25,827 bases of DNA from the IMG/VR virus record IMGVR_UViG_3300027770_000228, positions 1-25,827 of that record. One strand, given 5' to 3'. Below, piece by piece: positions 8,621 through 16,277 of the stretch. The position numbers and the translations under genes were made by a program. This DNA is from a virus. The first letter of the stretch is position 1; each line of letters begins with the position of its first letter. The notes below the pieces were generated by a model. It was given only the letters and a program-made list of their open reading frames with translations. It was not told the origin of the DNA and ran no database searches.

Positions 8621-10887
8621 TGGCTACGGGAATTAATTTTTCAGAAACAATGACACCTTCAAATATTGTATTTGAACCTGTTGTAAATAAAGCTAAAGGT
8701 ATAAGAGCAGAAAGTAATTTAAATACTGTTGCTACTTTATTAAAAGTTGGAGGAGAAGGGGCAATTGACTATGCAAAATATAAAACTGAAGAAGAAGCTA
8801 AAAAACAAGTTGAAAAAACTATTGAACAATATGATCCATCTAGTCCAAGTAAAACAGTAGAAAATCAAAACATAGCTTATAATCTTGAACAGAAAATAAC
8901 AAACCCTGAAACTAATCCTGTAGAAGTTCCTGGATTTATAGATAGTTTAAAAGAAACTAATCGTAAACTTCTTAATGCCAAAGAACAAGGAAACATGACT
9001 GCACTAGAATTTGAAACTAGAGTTTCTAAAGGAGCAAGGGAACTTGCTGCACGAATTCCTGCATTTTCATCTGAAATTTATAAAGCTACTCAATCAGCTT
9101 TAGAAGGTGCAAATATGTCTGCTAGACTTAAGTTTGATACTAAAGTAATTGAAGATGTTCGTCAAGCTAAAAAAGATAGAGAAACAAGATTAGAAAATGC
9201 TTCTTTATCACAAAAAATTGAAATTCCTTACTTTTTAGGAACTTATACAAAAGATTATGATACTTTTGAAAAAAACTTAAATGAGAATACTAAATCAGAA
9301 AGACTTGTTGTAGAAATGAAAAGAAACAAAGAAAAAGTTGATTTAATATCTGATGATCAAATTAGAAATTTAAATGATAATGGCGTTATTCCAGGAATAG
9401 TTAAATATAGTTTTCAAAAATCTTATTCTACTGCTCTTGAGAAAATTGACAATGTAAAAAATATTGCTGATTTACCTTATGAAATTACAAAAGTATTTAA
9501 AGAGTCTCAATTTGAACTTAAAGAACTTTTTTCAACACATGCAAATAATCCAATAATAAAAGGTCAGATTGATGCTTTTGATAAATTAACAGACGCTATG
9601 ATAGAAACTTTAAAAAATAAAAAAACTGGTAAAGATATGGCTGACTCTTTAAAACAAACTAAAGACCTGCTTACTACAGCTCAAGAAATTAATGTTATAA
9701 AAGAACTTAATATTCCTAAACTTAAAACTATAGAGATACTTAATAGTGCTCTTAAAAATGTTAATGATCCTGCTGCAAAAACTATTTTATTAAAATTACT
9801 TACCTCTGAATCTAAAACACTTATGAATGATCCAGTTTTATTTCAAGATATAACAAAAAGTAAAAATGGAATTCCTAGTATACATACTACAGCAACTACA
9901 ACTACTATTAAAGCAGCAGAAACTGATCCTTCTTTATATCCTGTTATAAAACAATTTTTACAATTTGGAACAGATGCAACTAAAAAAGAAGATTCTAATT
10001 TAACAGAACGTACTCAAGCTCTTGAAAACTTAATGACTATCTATGCGGATCCTAAATCTAAAGATATTTCAAAAATGACAGATCCTAAAATGAAAGCAGA
10101 TCAAAATAAAACAATAGAATCTTATATTGCATATGCTATTCAAGGAATTAAACAAGAAAATACTAGATTTAAAGATTCATCTGTTGTTGTTAAAAATAAA
10201 TTATTTATAGATGGAACTATGTATGCTGAGGGTGGTGACGATAAGTATCAATCTATTGTTGTAAATAAGGTAAATACTGCTTTAAAAGCTTATGCAAATT
10301 TTTATGGTAAAGATACTAAAGATATTGCTCAAGAATTTTATCAAAAGTATTTCTCAGGAGTTTTTATTAATCAAGGAACACAAAATGAAAACCAAACTAA
10401 AGTACCTGCTCCTACTACTGATACTGTTTCCCCCCTCTCTGGAGGTGGAGCAAACAAAAAAACAGATTTAATTAGTAGTGCTTTTATTCCTAAGTTTATT
10501 TCATCAGCAAACGCTGGGGAAGTTGATCAAATAGTTACTAGATTAATAGATAAGGAATCTAAAGGACTACATATTAATCCAGTTACTCGTCAATTAGTAG
10601 AGTCTCCTAAAGGAGCTAAAGGTATTACACAAATAATGCCTGCAACTGGAATAGATCCAGGTTATGGAGTAGAGCCATTAAAAAATAATACAGAAACTGA
10701 ATATAAACGATTTGGTCGTGATTATTTTGTAGCTATGCTAAATGAATTTAATGGTGATGCAGCAAAAGCATTAGCAGCTTATAATTATGGTCCTATTAAT
10801 GTTAAAGAGTTAATTAAAAAACATGGTAATATTTGGTTTACAAAATTACCAAATGAAACAAAAGATTATGTAGCATCTATCTTATAA
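8620..10887 (+). CDS. Internal virion protein with C-terminal lytic transglycosylase domain
   Basis: This 755-residue protein has a long helical, charged N-terminal part (about 1-590), a low-complexity linker rich in Thr, Pro and Gly (about 592-615), and a C-terminal soluble lytic transglycosylase-like (SLT) domain. The domain shows the catalytic Glu at about residue 646 in DKESKG, the GAKGITQIMPATG motif and the AAYNYGP motif, in family order. Such virion domains cut peptidoglycan locally so that the ejection channel can cross the cell wall. In T7 the SLT domain is at the N-terminus of gp16; here it is C-terminal in a separate, shorter protein. The gene begins in a TAATG overlap and ends five bases before the next gene. 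Confidence 0.8.
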   Translation: MATGINFSETMTPSNIVFEPVVNKAKGIRAESNLNTVATLLKVGGEGAIDYAKYKTEEEAKKQVEKTIEQYDPSSPSKTVENQNIAYNLEQKITNPETNPVEVPGFIDSLKETNRKLLNAKEQGNMTALEFETRVSKGARELAARIPAFSSEIYKATQSALEGANMSARLKFDTKVIEDVRQAKKDRETRLENASLSQKIEIPYFLGTYTKDYDTFEKNLNENTKSERLVVEMKRNKEKVDLISDDQIRNLNDNGVIPGIVKYSFQKSYSTALEKIDNVKNIADLPYEITKVFKESQFELKELFSTHANNPIIKGQIDAFDKLTDAMIETLKNKKTGKDMADSLKQTKDLLTTAQEINVIKELNIPKLKTIEILNSALKNVNDPAAKTILLKLLTSESKTLMNDPVLFQDITKSKNGIPSIHTTATTTTIKAAETDPSLYPVIKQFLQFGTDATKKEDSNLTERTQALENLMTIYADPKSKDISKMTDPKMKADQNKTIESYIAYAIQGIKQENTRFKDSSVVVKNKLFIDGTMYAEGGDDKYQSIVVNKVNTALKAYANFYGKDTKDIAQEFYQKYFSGVFINQGTQNENQTKVPAPTTDTVSPLSGGGANKKTDLISSAFIPKFISSANAGEVDQIVTRLIDKESKGLHINPVTRQLVESPKGAKGITQIMPATGIDPGYGVEPLKNNTETEYKRFGRDYFVAMLNEFNGDAAKALAAYNYGPINVKELIKKHGNIWFTKLPNETKDYVASIL

Positions 10888-10892
10888 ATATT

Positions 10893-11798
10893 ATGCCTAT
10901 TGAAAATGATAATTCTTTTGTAGAAGTTTTTAATAAAACTACTGATGTTGTTAAAAATACTATAAATGATTTAGAAGGATTTATATTTGGGAGTTCTACA
11001 GAAACAGATATAAAATCTAAAAATGAAGAGTTTTATTCTAAATTAGTAGTAGAGTCTGATGTCTATAATAAAGAAGCTCTTTATTTTACTAGAAAAGATG
11101 ATATTGGTAGAGTATCTAAAGAAAATCCTGGTCAAAAATTTAATAAAGGCCATATAGATAGTATGATTATATCCGCTAATGAAGCAGTACAAAAAAAATT
11201 AATATCTCCAAAAGGAGCAGATTACTTTATTGCTAATCAATTAAGAGAAGCTAGACTAGATTTTGGATTGCGTCCTGATAAAACTACAATTAATTTAACA
11301 GAAGGAAAAACTAGAGATGCTGCTAAAGCTTTTTTTCCTAATACTAATTTTGATAATATTAAACCAGAAGATTTTCAAGCACTAACATCTTATGTTCATG
11401 GGGATAATCCTGATCCATATTTACTTCTTTTACCATCAAATAAAAATAAAGAGCCTAATAAACTTAGATATAAAGCTGTAGGAAATGGTCGCTATGCAAA
11501 TGAAGATCCTAATTCTCCTTATAGAGATACATCATTACATCCTAATCAAGATGAAATTACTTATAATGACTTTATAGTAAATGGTAAGATTGCTATGATT
11601 AGATACTTAAGTAAATATGGTAAGAATATGAAAGATGAAGATGTTGTTAAAGCTTGGAATGGGAAAGGAAGTAAAGCTGAAGAGCATAGTAGACAAGTAT
11701 TTTCTAATCTTGAGGCTTTAAAAGATCCAACTAATAAAGTAATTAGTGATTATATTTCAGAAAGAATAAATTATGAGGGCTCTACTTATAAAAAATAA
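10893..11798 (+). CDS. Protein of unknown function at the end of the structural cluster (301 residues)
   Basis: I do not recognise the family. The protein is hydrophilic, without signal peptide or membrane helix. The middle (about 85-160) contains a helical stretch (NEAVQKKLISPKGADYFIANQ) that resembles helical segments in internal virion proteins, and the C-terminal half is rich in Asn, Asp and Lys. It begins a few bases after the transglycosylase gene, in the same frame of expression and with the same very AT-rich codon use, so a virion or ejection role is likely. It is the last plus-strand gene before the convergent minus block. No tail fibre gene follows it in this window. Confidence 0.7.
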   Translation: MPIENDNSFVEVFNKTTDVVKNTINDLEGFIFGSSTETDIKSKNEEFYSKLVVESDVYNKEALYFTRKDDIGRVSKENPGQKFNKGHIDSMIISANEAVQKKLISPKGADYFIANQLREARLDFGLRPDKTTINLTEGKTRDAAKAFFPNTNFDNIKPEDFQALTSYVHGDNPDPYLLLLPSNKNKEPNKLRYKAVGNGRYANEDPNSPYRDTSLHPNQDEITYNDFIVNGKIAMIRYLSKYGKNMKDEDVVKAWNGKGSKAEEHSRQVFSNLEALKDPTNKVISDYISERINYEGSTYKK

Positions 11799-11829
11799 GA
11801 TAATGCGTTGTAGGCTCTTCTAGGTACCT

Positions 11830-12201
11830 CTATGGGGATTTTATAACCATAACGGGTATTTTTATCTTCTGAGCATACTTAATCCCATATTCTGTACCTT
11901 TACTTCTTGTATCCCATATAATTAGTACCTTATCTGCATTATCAATCATCTGTTTATTCCTTAAAAAGAAGTATTTGCTACTAAAAGGAGTCCTATTATC
12001 TATTAAATGATAGGGTAGGAACTCAACTAGGTTAATATTGTTAGCCTTAGCATAGCTTTTAGTAATCTGATCAACTCCTTTAGCCCCTCCTGATAGTATA
12101 ACAGGGGTGCCAACTACATGATCTTTCATAAATTTGTCTAGAATAGGGATAACAAACTCAGCTTTATCTATACTTCTACTCCCTATAATACATATTTTCA
12201 T
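11830..12201 (-). CDS. SLOG/DUF2493-type (YspA, cpYpsA-related) nucleotide-binding protein
   Basis: This 123-residue protein is a compact Rossmann-like protein. It opens with the strand MKICIIGSRS, has the glycine-rich loop ILSGGAKGVDQITKSYAK (about 37-54) typical of SLOG/DprA-like folds, and ends with strands VLIIWDTRSKGTEYGIKYA and IPVMVIKSP. The family is predicted to bind or process nucleotides or their derivatives, but the phage role is unknown. It overlaps the preceding small gene by four bases (ATGA) and is the last gene of the operon with the ribonucleotide reductase. Only 31 bases separate its stop from that of the convergent structural cluster. Confidence 0.8.
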   Translation of the reverse strand: MKICIIGSRSIDKAEFVIPILDKFMKDHVVGTPVILSGGAKGVDQITKSYAKANNINLVEFLPYHLIDNRTPFSSKYFFLRNKQMIDNADKVLIIWDTRSKGTEYGIKYAQKIKIPVMVIKSP

Positions 12202-12332
12202 GGCAAAGGCTTTTCTTTACACCATTGTAGCCTAATTATTCCTATATCAAGAATAATATAATGAAAATCAGAATCTTCTATATACTCAATTCCAAAACTT
12301 AACCCTGCAATTAGTTCTATTCCAAGTAACAT
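12198..12332 (-). CDS. Small hydrophobic protein of unknown function (44 residues)
   Basis: The frame is open back to an ATG at 12380 inside the reductase gene, but the ATG at 12332 is preferred. It lies just after the reductase stop (12349-12351) and has an AAAAGGA ribosome binding site seven bases upstream. The protein reads MLLGIELIAGLSFGIEY, then an acidic turn, then a second hydrophobic strand (YIILDIGIIRLQW). Two amphipathic hydrophobic stretches separated by acidic residues recur in small phage proteins of unknown role; the hydrophobic parts are too short and mixed for a confident membrane call. It overlaps the following SLOG gene by four bases, so the two are likely co-translated. Confidence 0.6.
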   Translation of the reverse strand: MLLGIELIAGLSFGIEYIEDSDFHYIILDIGIIRLQWCKEKPLP

Positions 12333-12348
12333 ATAATATCCTTTTCCA

Positions 12349-14232
12349 TTAAATTTCACAACTTCCTGCTGTGCAGGCAAGTATCTGTTGTCCTATAGTA
12401 TTATCTTCAACTTCAAGAAAGTCAGACCAGTCAAGACTAGAAGGAGTTTTAGATACAAAATCATTATAAACTTCTTCTGTACAATCTTCATAGGGAGCTT
12501 GTTGATAGCTGTGATTAGAGTGTGGTAAGAAAGATACTCCACTTATCTCATCAAAATGTTTCCATACCCATGCTCCAACTTCAGGCCAATCATTATCTTT
12601 AACAGAGATAGTAACTGATGGTTTATGTTCACACCAGTGTCTTTGATAGAGTAGCCAAATTTCAAGCTGTTCAATAGCTGTCTTATCATTTCTAAATATA
12701 GCATTTTTAGGAGCTTTAATAGGGAAACTAAAGATAGCTGTTGAGTCTTTATTACTTACATCATCTTCTACTTGTACTCCTTTATCTTTTAGGTATGTGT
12801 AAATAGGGTCCTTTTTATCCATACGAATGCGTCTAATATAAAAAGGGTTGTGTCTAGCATGAATGCCACTAGCACTATCCACCAACTGACTGACTGTTCC
12901 TGAAGGTTTAACACAAGTGATAGAAGTAGAAGTAGGAATACCAAATTTTTCAGCAAATTCTTCATTAGTTTTTCTTGCGACATCTCGTAACTCCTCTAAC
13001 ATTTTAGGATCAGGATTGTTAGTAACTTTAGCATCCATAATTCCTGTTAAGCTTACGCCAAGTAAGCGTTCTTCTTCTGTATTTTTTTTCCATTCAGAAG
13101 ATAGAAATTGAAAATTAGTTAAGGTAGACTGGATAGTTCCGAGAATTGTAGCAAGTCTGACCTTACGGATAAGGGTATCTCTGGTATCGTTTGCTCGTAC
13201 AACCACTTCCGTAAGATTGCAGAACTGTTTATCACGGAGGATAATTTCTGAGCATGGATTGGTTCCGTAGCTGAGAGTTGAATCTCGTCTTCCCCACTTA
13301 TTTGCTTGATTCTGAGCAGCAACACGATTAAAGATTCCTCGTTCACCTGACTTTGACTTAACCAAACTGAGCCACTCTTCCATGAAAGTTTCACTATCGG
13401 GTTTTTCTGTGTATGCGACAGAGTTATTGGCAAGTCTTCTATGTGAATTATCATTCCACCATGCTCCTGTTTTAGCATCACGCATACGTTTATCAGTGAG
13501 ATTAGATAAAGAAATAAGAGCAGATCGTCTTACTCCCCCAACTACTACTACATCACCAATCATACACATAATGTCATGTACTTCTATTGATTTTAATTTA
13601 CGTCCTTGTGCTTGTTTAAATGTTTCTACTACAAAATCAAATAACTTTTTAAGAGGATCAGGCCCACTAGCCCTACCACCAAAAGTTTTTAGTCTATCTC
13701 CAGCAGGTCTTACTTTACTAAAGTCAAAAGTAGGTATATCTCCTTCCCATAAGGAAGAAAGAAGTTTTTTAAATGCTTTAGCCCAACCTAATTTACTATC
13801 TTCTACAGATATAATATCATCACAATATATTAACTCATGAGGTATTTCAGGAAGTTTAGCAATCTCTTGGCGTTCACAAGAGAATCCCACTCCTGTACCG
13901 TTCATTAGTATATATAAAGTTTCACTAAAAGCTCGTTTATTATTAACAGCAATATAACTACAATTATAAGCAGCGATGTTGTCTCGTTCACAGGCTTCTC
14001 CAGCAGTCATTAATAGCCTCATTGAAGGCATTATCTCAAGTTTTTGAATCCCTTTTTGTATCTCATTCCAATCATCAGTAGACAATGTAACTTTAAGTTT
14101 TAAGTAGGCTACTAATCTTTCTACTGTTTCATCCCATGTTTCTCTTCTATTTAAACTAGGTATATATCTTGCATATCTACTCATTGCAATTACTTCTTGG
14201 TATAAACTTGGCAAACTACTCATATGTATCAT
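12349..14232 (-). CDS. nrdJ: Adenosylcobalamin-dependent (class II) ribonucleotide reductase
   Basis: The enzyme reduces ribonucleotides to deoxyribonucleotides using a thiyl radical made from coenzyme B12. It supplies dNTPs for phage replication. At 627 residues it is shorter than the lactobacillar monomeric class II enzyme. Visible features are Cys91 in YNCSYI and Cys338 in FCNL (the active-site redox pair), the NPCSE motif with thiyl-radical Cys327 and Glu329 (325-329), GGVRRSAL (232-239), CVKPSGT, and a C-terminal CTAGSC pair (Cys620, Cys625) that would re-reduce the active site. No glycyl radical motif and no partner small subunit gene are present, which supports class II over classes I and III. 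The ATG at 14232 and the ATG at 14223 are both possible starts: a GAGGA lies too near the first and rather far from the second. It is in the operon read from the promoter near 15640. Confidence 0.92.
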   Translation of the reverse strand: MIHMSSLPSLYQEVIAMSRYARYIPSLNRRETWDETVERLVAYLKLKVTLSTDDWNEIQKGIQKLEIMPSMRLLMTAGEACERDNIAAYNCSYIAVNNKRAFSETLYILMNGTGVGFSCERQEIAKLPEIPHELIYCDDIISVEDSKLGWAKAFKKLLSSLWEGDIPTFDFSKVRPAGDRLKTFGGRASGPDPLKKLFDFVVETFKQAQGRKLKSIEVHDIMCMIGDVVVVGGVRRSALISLSNLTDKRMRDAKTGAWWNDNSHRRLANNSVAYTEKPDSETFMEEWLSLVKSKSGERGIFNRVAAQNQANKWGRRDSTLSYGTNPCSEIILRDKQFCNLTEVVVRANDTRDTLIRKVRLATILGTIQSTLTNFQFLSSEWKKNTEEERLLGVSLTGIMDAKVTNNPDPKMLEELRDVARKTNEEFAEKFGIPTSTSITCVKPSGTVSQLVDSASGIHARHNPFYIRRIRMDKKDPIYTYLKDKGVQVEDDVSNKDSTAIFSFPIKAPKNAIFRNDKTAIEQLEIWLLYQRHWCEHKPSVTISVKDNDWPEVGAWVWKHFDEISGVSFLPHSNHSYQQAPYEDCTEEVYNDFVSKTPSSLDWSDFLEVEDNTIGQQILACTAGSCEI

Positions 14233-14401
14233 ATTCCTCTAATTCGTTATCTGTGTCATCTAGTAATTTATCTAGATTTTCTTCTATTTTATCTTGAAAT
14301 TTGTTTACAAGTTCTTCAGAAGAAATATCTAATAGTTCTAAAAGGGTTGTTTCATCAAATTTCTTTAGATCTTCACATAGTTCTTGAAAAGTACGTTGCA
14401 T
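14216..14401 (-). CDS. Small acidic helical protein of unknown function
   Basis: This 61-residue protein is strongly acidic, with Leu/Glu/Asp repeats (ETTLLELLDISSEELVNK, DKIEENLDKLLDDTD) that predict one or two amphipathic helices and a charged acidic tail. I know no family. It is joined to the gene before it by a TAATG overlap and overlaps the reductase start by about 17 bases, so it is translated as part of the reductase operon. A role as a small regulator or partner of the reductase is possible but only by position. Confidence 0.65.
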   Translation of the reverse strand: MQRTFQELCEDLKKFDETTLLELLDISSEELVNKFQDKIEENLDKLLDDTDNELEEYDTYE

Positions 14402-14607
14402 TAAGTGCTTTCACGAGTATATGATGACCGACTATCATAGTTTGGGGGTAAATTGTCATTAGATGAATCAGAATCATAAGCAATAGCATCAGAAATGGGT
14501 TTAATAGTTTGTTTTTTATTAAAAATCTTATCCCAATTGTCAGCATATTTTTTTGTTGTTACTTTAGACACTAATCTAGCTCCTGTAATTTCATTTTGAT
14601 CTACCAT
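14401..14607 (-). CDS. Small hydrophilic protein of unknown function
   Basis: This 68-residue protein is without a recognised domain. The first half is basic (ARLVSKVTTKKYADNWDKIF), the second half is Ser/Asp/Asn-rich and probably disordered. Both ends are TAATG overlaps with neighbours (DUF3310 gene upstream, acidic protein gene downstream), which is the main argument that it is a real gene. No function is proposed. Confidence 0.65.
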   Translation of the reverse strand: MVDQNEITGARLVSKVTTKKYADNWDKIFNKKQTIKPISDAIAYDSDSSNDNLPPNYDSRSSYTREST

Positions 14608-14819
14608 TATCTATTTTCCAATTCAAATTCCTTAATTAATTCTATAAAATGTATTGCTTTATCTAAATCTTCTACTCCACCTTTATCTTTCCATCTACAT
14701 AAATATTTAATTGCTGTAGCTTCTAAATAAGGTATCTCATTGATATAATTAAAATAAGCAGGTTGTATCTTAAATTTCTTATAGTGTTGCCCACCTACTT
14801 GTATCTCACTTGCTTTCAT
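14607..14819 (-). CDS. DUF3310 family protein (related to part of T7 gp1.7)
   Basis: This 70-residue protein carries the DUF3310 signature: GGQHYKKFKIQPAYFNYIN, then an EATAIKYLCRWKDKGG motif and a C-terminal helix (EDLDKAIHFIELIKEFE). This domain is widespread in phages; in T7 gp1.7 it belongs to a nucleotide kinase, but the short stand-alone forms have no proven activity. A strong AAGGAG ribosome binding site lies a few bases upstream. It follows the PAPS-reductase-family gene after 14 bases and precedes the reductase, so a part in nucleotide metabolism is plausible. Confidence 0.85.
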   Translation of the reverse strand: MKASEIQVGGQHYKKFKIQPAYFNYINEIPYLEATAIKYLCRWKDKGGVEDLDKAIHFIELIKEFELENR

Positions 14820-14833
14820 TTAAACTCCTTTAT

Positions 14834-15622
14834 TTAATCATCAATACAATCACAAGGTAATTCAAAACCTATTAAAGGTAATTCTTCTTTATTAGTATCT
14901 AATAATACCATTTCTTCCCAAGAATGTCTTCTACCAAGTCCTTTTATAGTTGTTAAATTTTCTGCATTTTTTTCAATTTGTAAAGCTCTTTTAAACAATT
15001 TTGGATCTTCTTTAGATAAGTTAATAACTTCTTGTTTACGTGTAGAAGGGCAAAAAAAACAAGAAGATTTTTTTGGAGGAGTTAATCCAGCATTAATTAT
15101 TGCTTTTAAACATTCTTCTCTATCCCAATTCCAATCTATTAAAGGATATTCATAATCATATTTTAATTCTTGACGATTTCTTGTTATTGTTTTTTTTATT
15201 CTATGGGATTCTCCAGCATCATATCCAATATATTGTACTGCTTTTAATCCTGCTTTCCAACAAGTAATTGTTTCTTTCCAATGATTAAGAAATTTTTGTT
15301 GTGGTTGAACTTTATGTTTTTCACTACAACTTTTAAAACCATAAGCTATAGAAGGTAAAACCTTTCTTCTTAAACATTCTTCTTCTAGAGTCTCTCTACT
15401 ACCATCTTTTCTAACTTTTTTAACTATTGTTATAGTAGGAGCATTATGTTTCTTTAACCAAGTATTAAATAGTGTAATATGATCATATGTATATTGATGT
15501 TCTCCCCCAGTATCTGCAAATAAAATTAAATCAATTGGTTTTTTTAAGTTAATTAATTCTATAATCATAGCTGTAGAGTTAACTCCACCACCAAAAGCTA
15601 CAATATGTGGAATTTTATTCAT
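14834..15622 (-). CDS. PAPS-reductase-family (adenine nucleotide alpha hydrolase) protein
   Basis: This 262-residue protein has the PP-loop in GGGVNST (about 11-17), where the classical family has SGGxDS; the segment FADTGGEHQYTYDH (about 35-48) completes the nucleotide site. A C-terminal CFFC (Cys188, Cys191) and further cysteines near 83, 99 and 121 could hold a metal or Fe-S cluster. PAPS reductases and DndC-like proteins use this fold for sulfur transfer or adenylation. In phages the substrate is unknown: sulfur assimilation, DNA phosphorothioation-like chemistry and base or tRNA modification are all open. The gene is first in its operon. A perfect consensus promoter lies so close that the mRNA would start about four bases before the ATG, and there is no Shine-Dalgarno sequence. 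Confidence 0.8.
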   Translation of the reverse strand: MNKIPHIVAFGGGVNSTAMIIELINLKKPIDLILFADTGGEHQYTYDHITLFNTWLKKHNAPTITIVKKVRKDGSRETLEEECLRRKVLPSIAYGFKSCSEKHKVQPQQKFLNHWKETITCWKAGLKAVQYIGYDAGESHRIKKTITRNRQELKYDYEYPLIDWNWDREECLKAIINAGLTPPKKSSCFFCPSTRKQEVINLSKEDPKLFKRALQIEKNAENLTTIKGLGRRHSWEEMVLLDTNKEELPLIGFELPCDCIDD

Positions 15623-15632
15623 AATTGTATCT

Positions 15633-15661
15633 ATTATACCAAAAATTTAGCATTTTGTCAA
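15633..15661 (-). promoter_or_regulatory. Perfect sigma70-type consensus promoter for the nucleotide operon
   Basis: On the minus strand TTGACA (15661-15656) is separated by exactly 17 bases from TATAAT (15638-15633). The expected start point is near 15626, about four bases before the ATG at 15622, giving a leaderless or nearly leaderless transcript. The region is mostly the short gap after the SprT-like gene stop, so coding constraint does not explain the match. Confidence 0.85.
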
Positions 15662-15996
15662 CCAAAATGTTTAGAACTTAATTTTAAATTATCACATATA
15701 TCTTTTGAATAAATAGCAAACTTTTTTTCATGTTGATTATAATCAGTATGACCATTATAAAATAGATGAAGATGAATCATTTCATGTAAAAGAGTATCAC
15801 ATATTTGATAGAAAGTACCACATTCAGTTGATATTTGTATTCTCATTGGGAATGGAATAAACATACCATAGTTATCAGGATCCTCAACAACTTCAAATGT
15901 AACCTTTCTTGCTGGTGGCATTCTTAAAGCATTAAATGGTGGTAATCCTTTAAAACAATCATATAATTTTCTTAAATTTTTTTTATGTAATATCAT
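15658..15996 (-). CDS. SprT-like zinc metalloprotease-fold protein
   Basis: This 112-residue protein has the zinc-binding HEMIH at residues 71-75, preceded by the helix DTLLHEMIHLHLFYNG, with further His residues at 83 and 89 (HTDYNQHEKKF) that could give the third ligand. SprT/Spartan-like proteins include proteases that remove DNA-protein crosslinks. Small phage SprT-like proteins are common, but their targets are not known. The family's C-terminal zinc ribbon is absent, so this is the minimal core domain. The ATG lies after a weak AAAGAAAA sequence, and the small ORF upstream overlaps its start by 14 bases. The stop is next to the -35 box of the following promoter. Confidence 0.8.
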   Translation of the reverse strand: MILHKKNLRKLYDCFKGLPPFNALRMPPARKVTFEVVEDPDNYGMFIPFPMRIQISTECGTFYQICDTLLHEMIHLHLFYNGHTDYNQHEKKFAIYSKDICDNLKLSSKHFG

Positions 15997-16099
15997 TTTT
16001 ATTTTCTTTAACGTAATTTAAAGGATAGCCATTAAAACTAACATCAACACAACTATTACAAACCAATAACAAAGCGACTACTATCATATTTTTTAACAT
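15983..16099 (-). CDS. Candidate small lipoprotein or membrane peptide (38 residues)
   Basis: A short frame fills the apparent gap between two genes. It begins MLKNMIVVALLLVCNSC: a Lys in the n-region, a hydrophobic core and a LLVC box with Cys14 as possible lipidation site (second Cys at 17). It then continues as a hydrophilic tail (FNGYPLNYVKENKNDIT). An AAGG six bases before the ATG at 16099 is a fitting ribosome binding site. It overlaps the end of the previous gene by 44 bases and the start of the SprT-like gene by 14 bases. It could be a lysis accessory such as a small outer-membrane lipoprotein, or a membrane effector. The size is small, so chance is not excluded. Confidence 0.5.
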   Translation of the reverse strand: MLKNMIVVALLLVCNSCVDVSFNGYPLNYVKENKNDIT

Positions 16100-16277
16100 T
16101 TGTAACCTTAATAATATTAGCAGTATCTGCTATAAGAGGTGTAATAACTATATTATGTAATTTTGATTTTACTTCGTTACTCCAACTTAATTCAGTTGGT
16201 GGTGAAGTCATAAGACCTGACCAGACAAGCACATGATTGTAATCAAATTCTTCTACAAGATAAGCTAAAGGTTTCAT
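16056..16277 (-). CDS. Small protein of unknown function (73 residues)
   Basis: No recognised domain. The protein looks like a mixed alpha/beta small protein with strands HVLVWSGLM, NIVITPLIA and NIIKVTNVKKY. It shares a four-base ATGA overlap with the exonuclease gene before it, which supports translation. It lies in the replication operon, but nothing in its sequence links it to DNA. Confidence 0.65.
   Translation of the reverse strand: MKPLAYLVEEFDYNHVLVWSGLMTSPPTELSWSNEVKSKLHNIVITPLIADTANIIKVTNVKKYDSSRFVIGL

Noticed and set aside
12333-12380. Upstream start (ATG at 12380) for the small hydrophobic protein
   Set aside because: The extra residues only mirror the reductase 3' end out of phase, while the ATG at 12332 has an AAAAGGA at the right distance just after the reductase stop.
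13382-13840. 152-codon plus-strand frame opposite the ribonucleotide reductase
   Set aside because: The reductase motifs on the minus strand leave no doubt about the real frame. The antisense product is Ser/Leu-rich with no domain.
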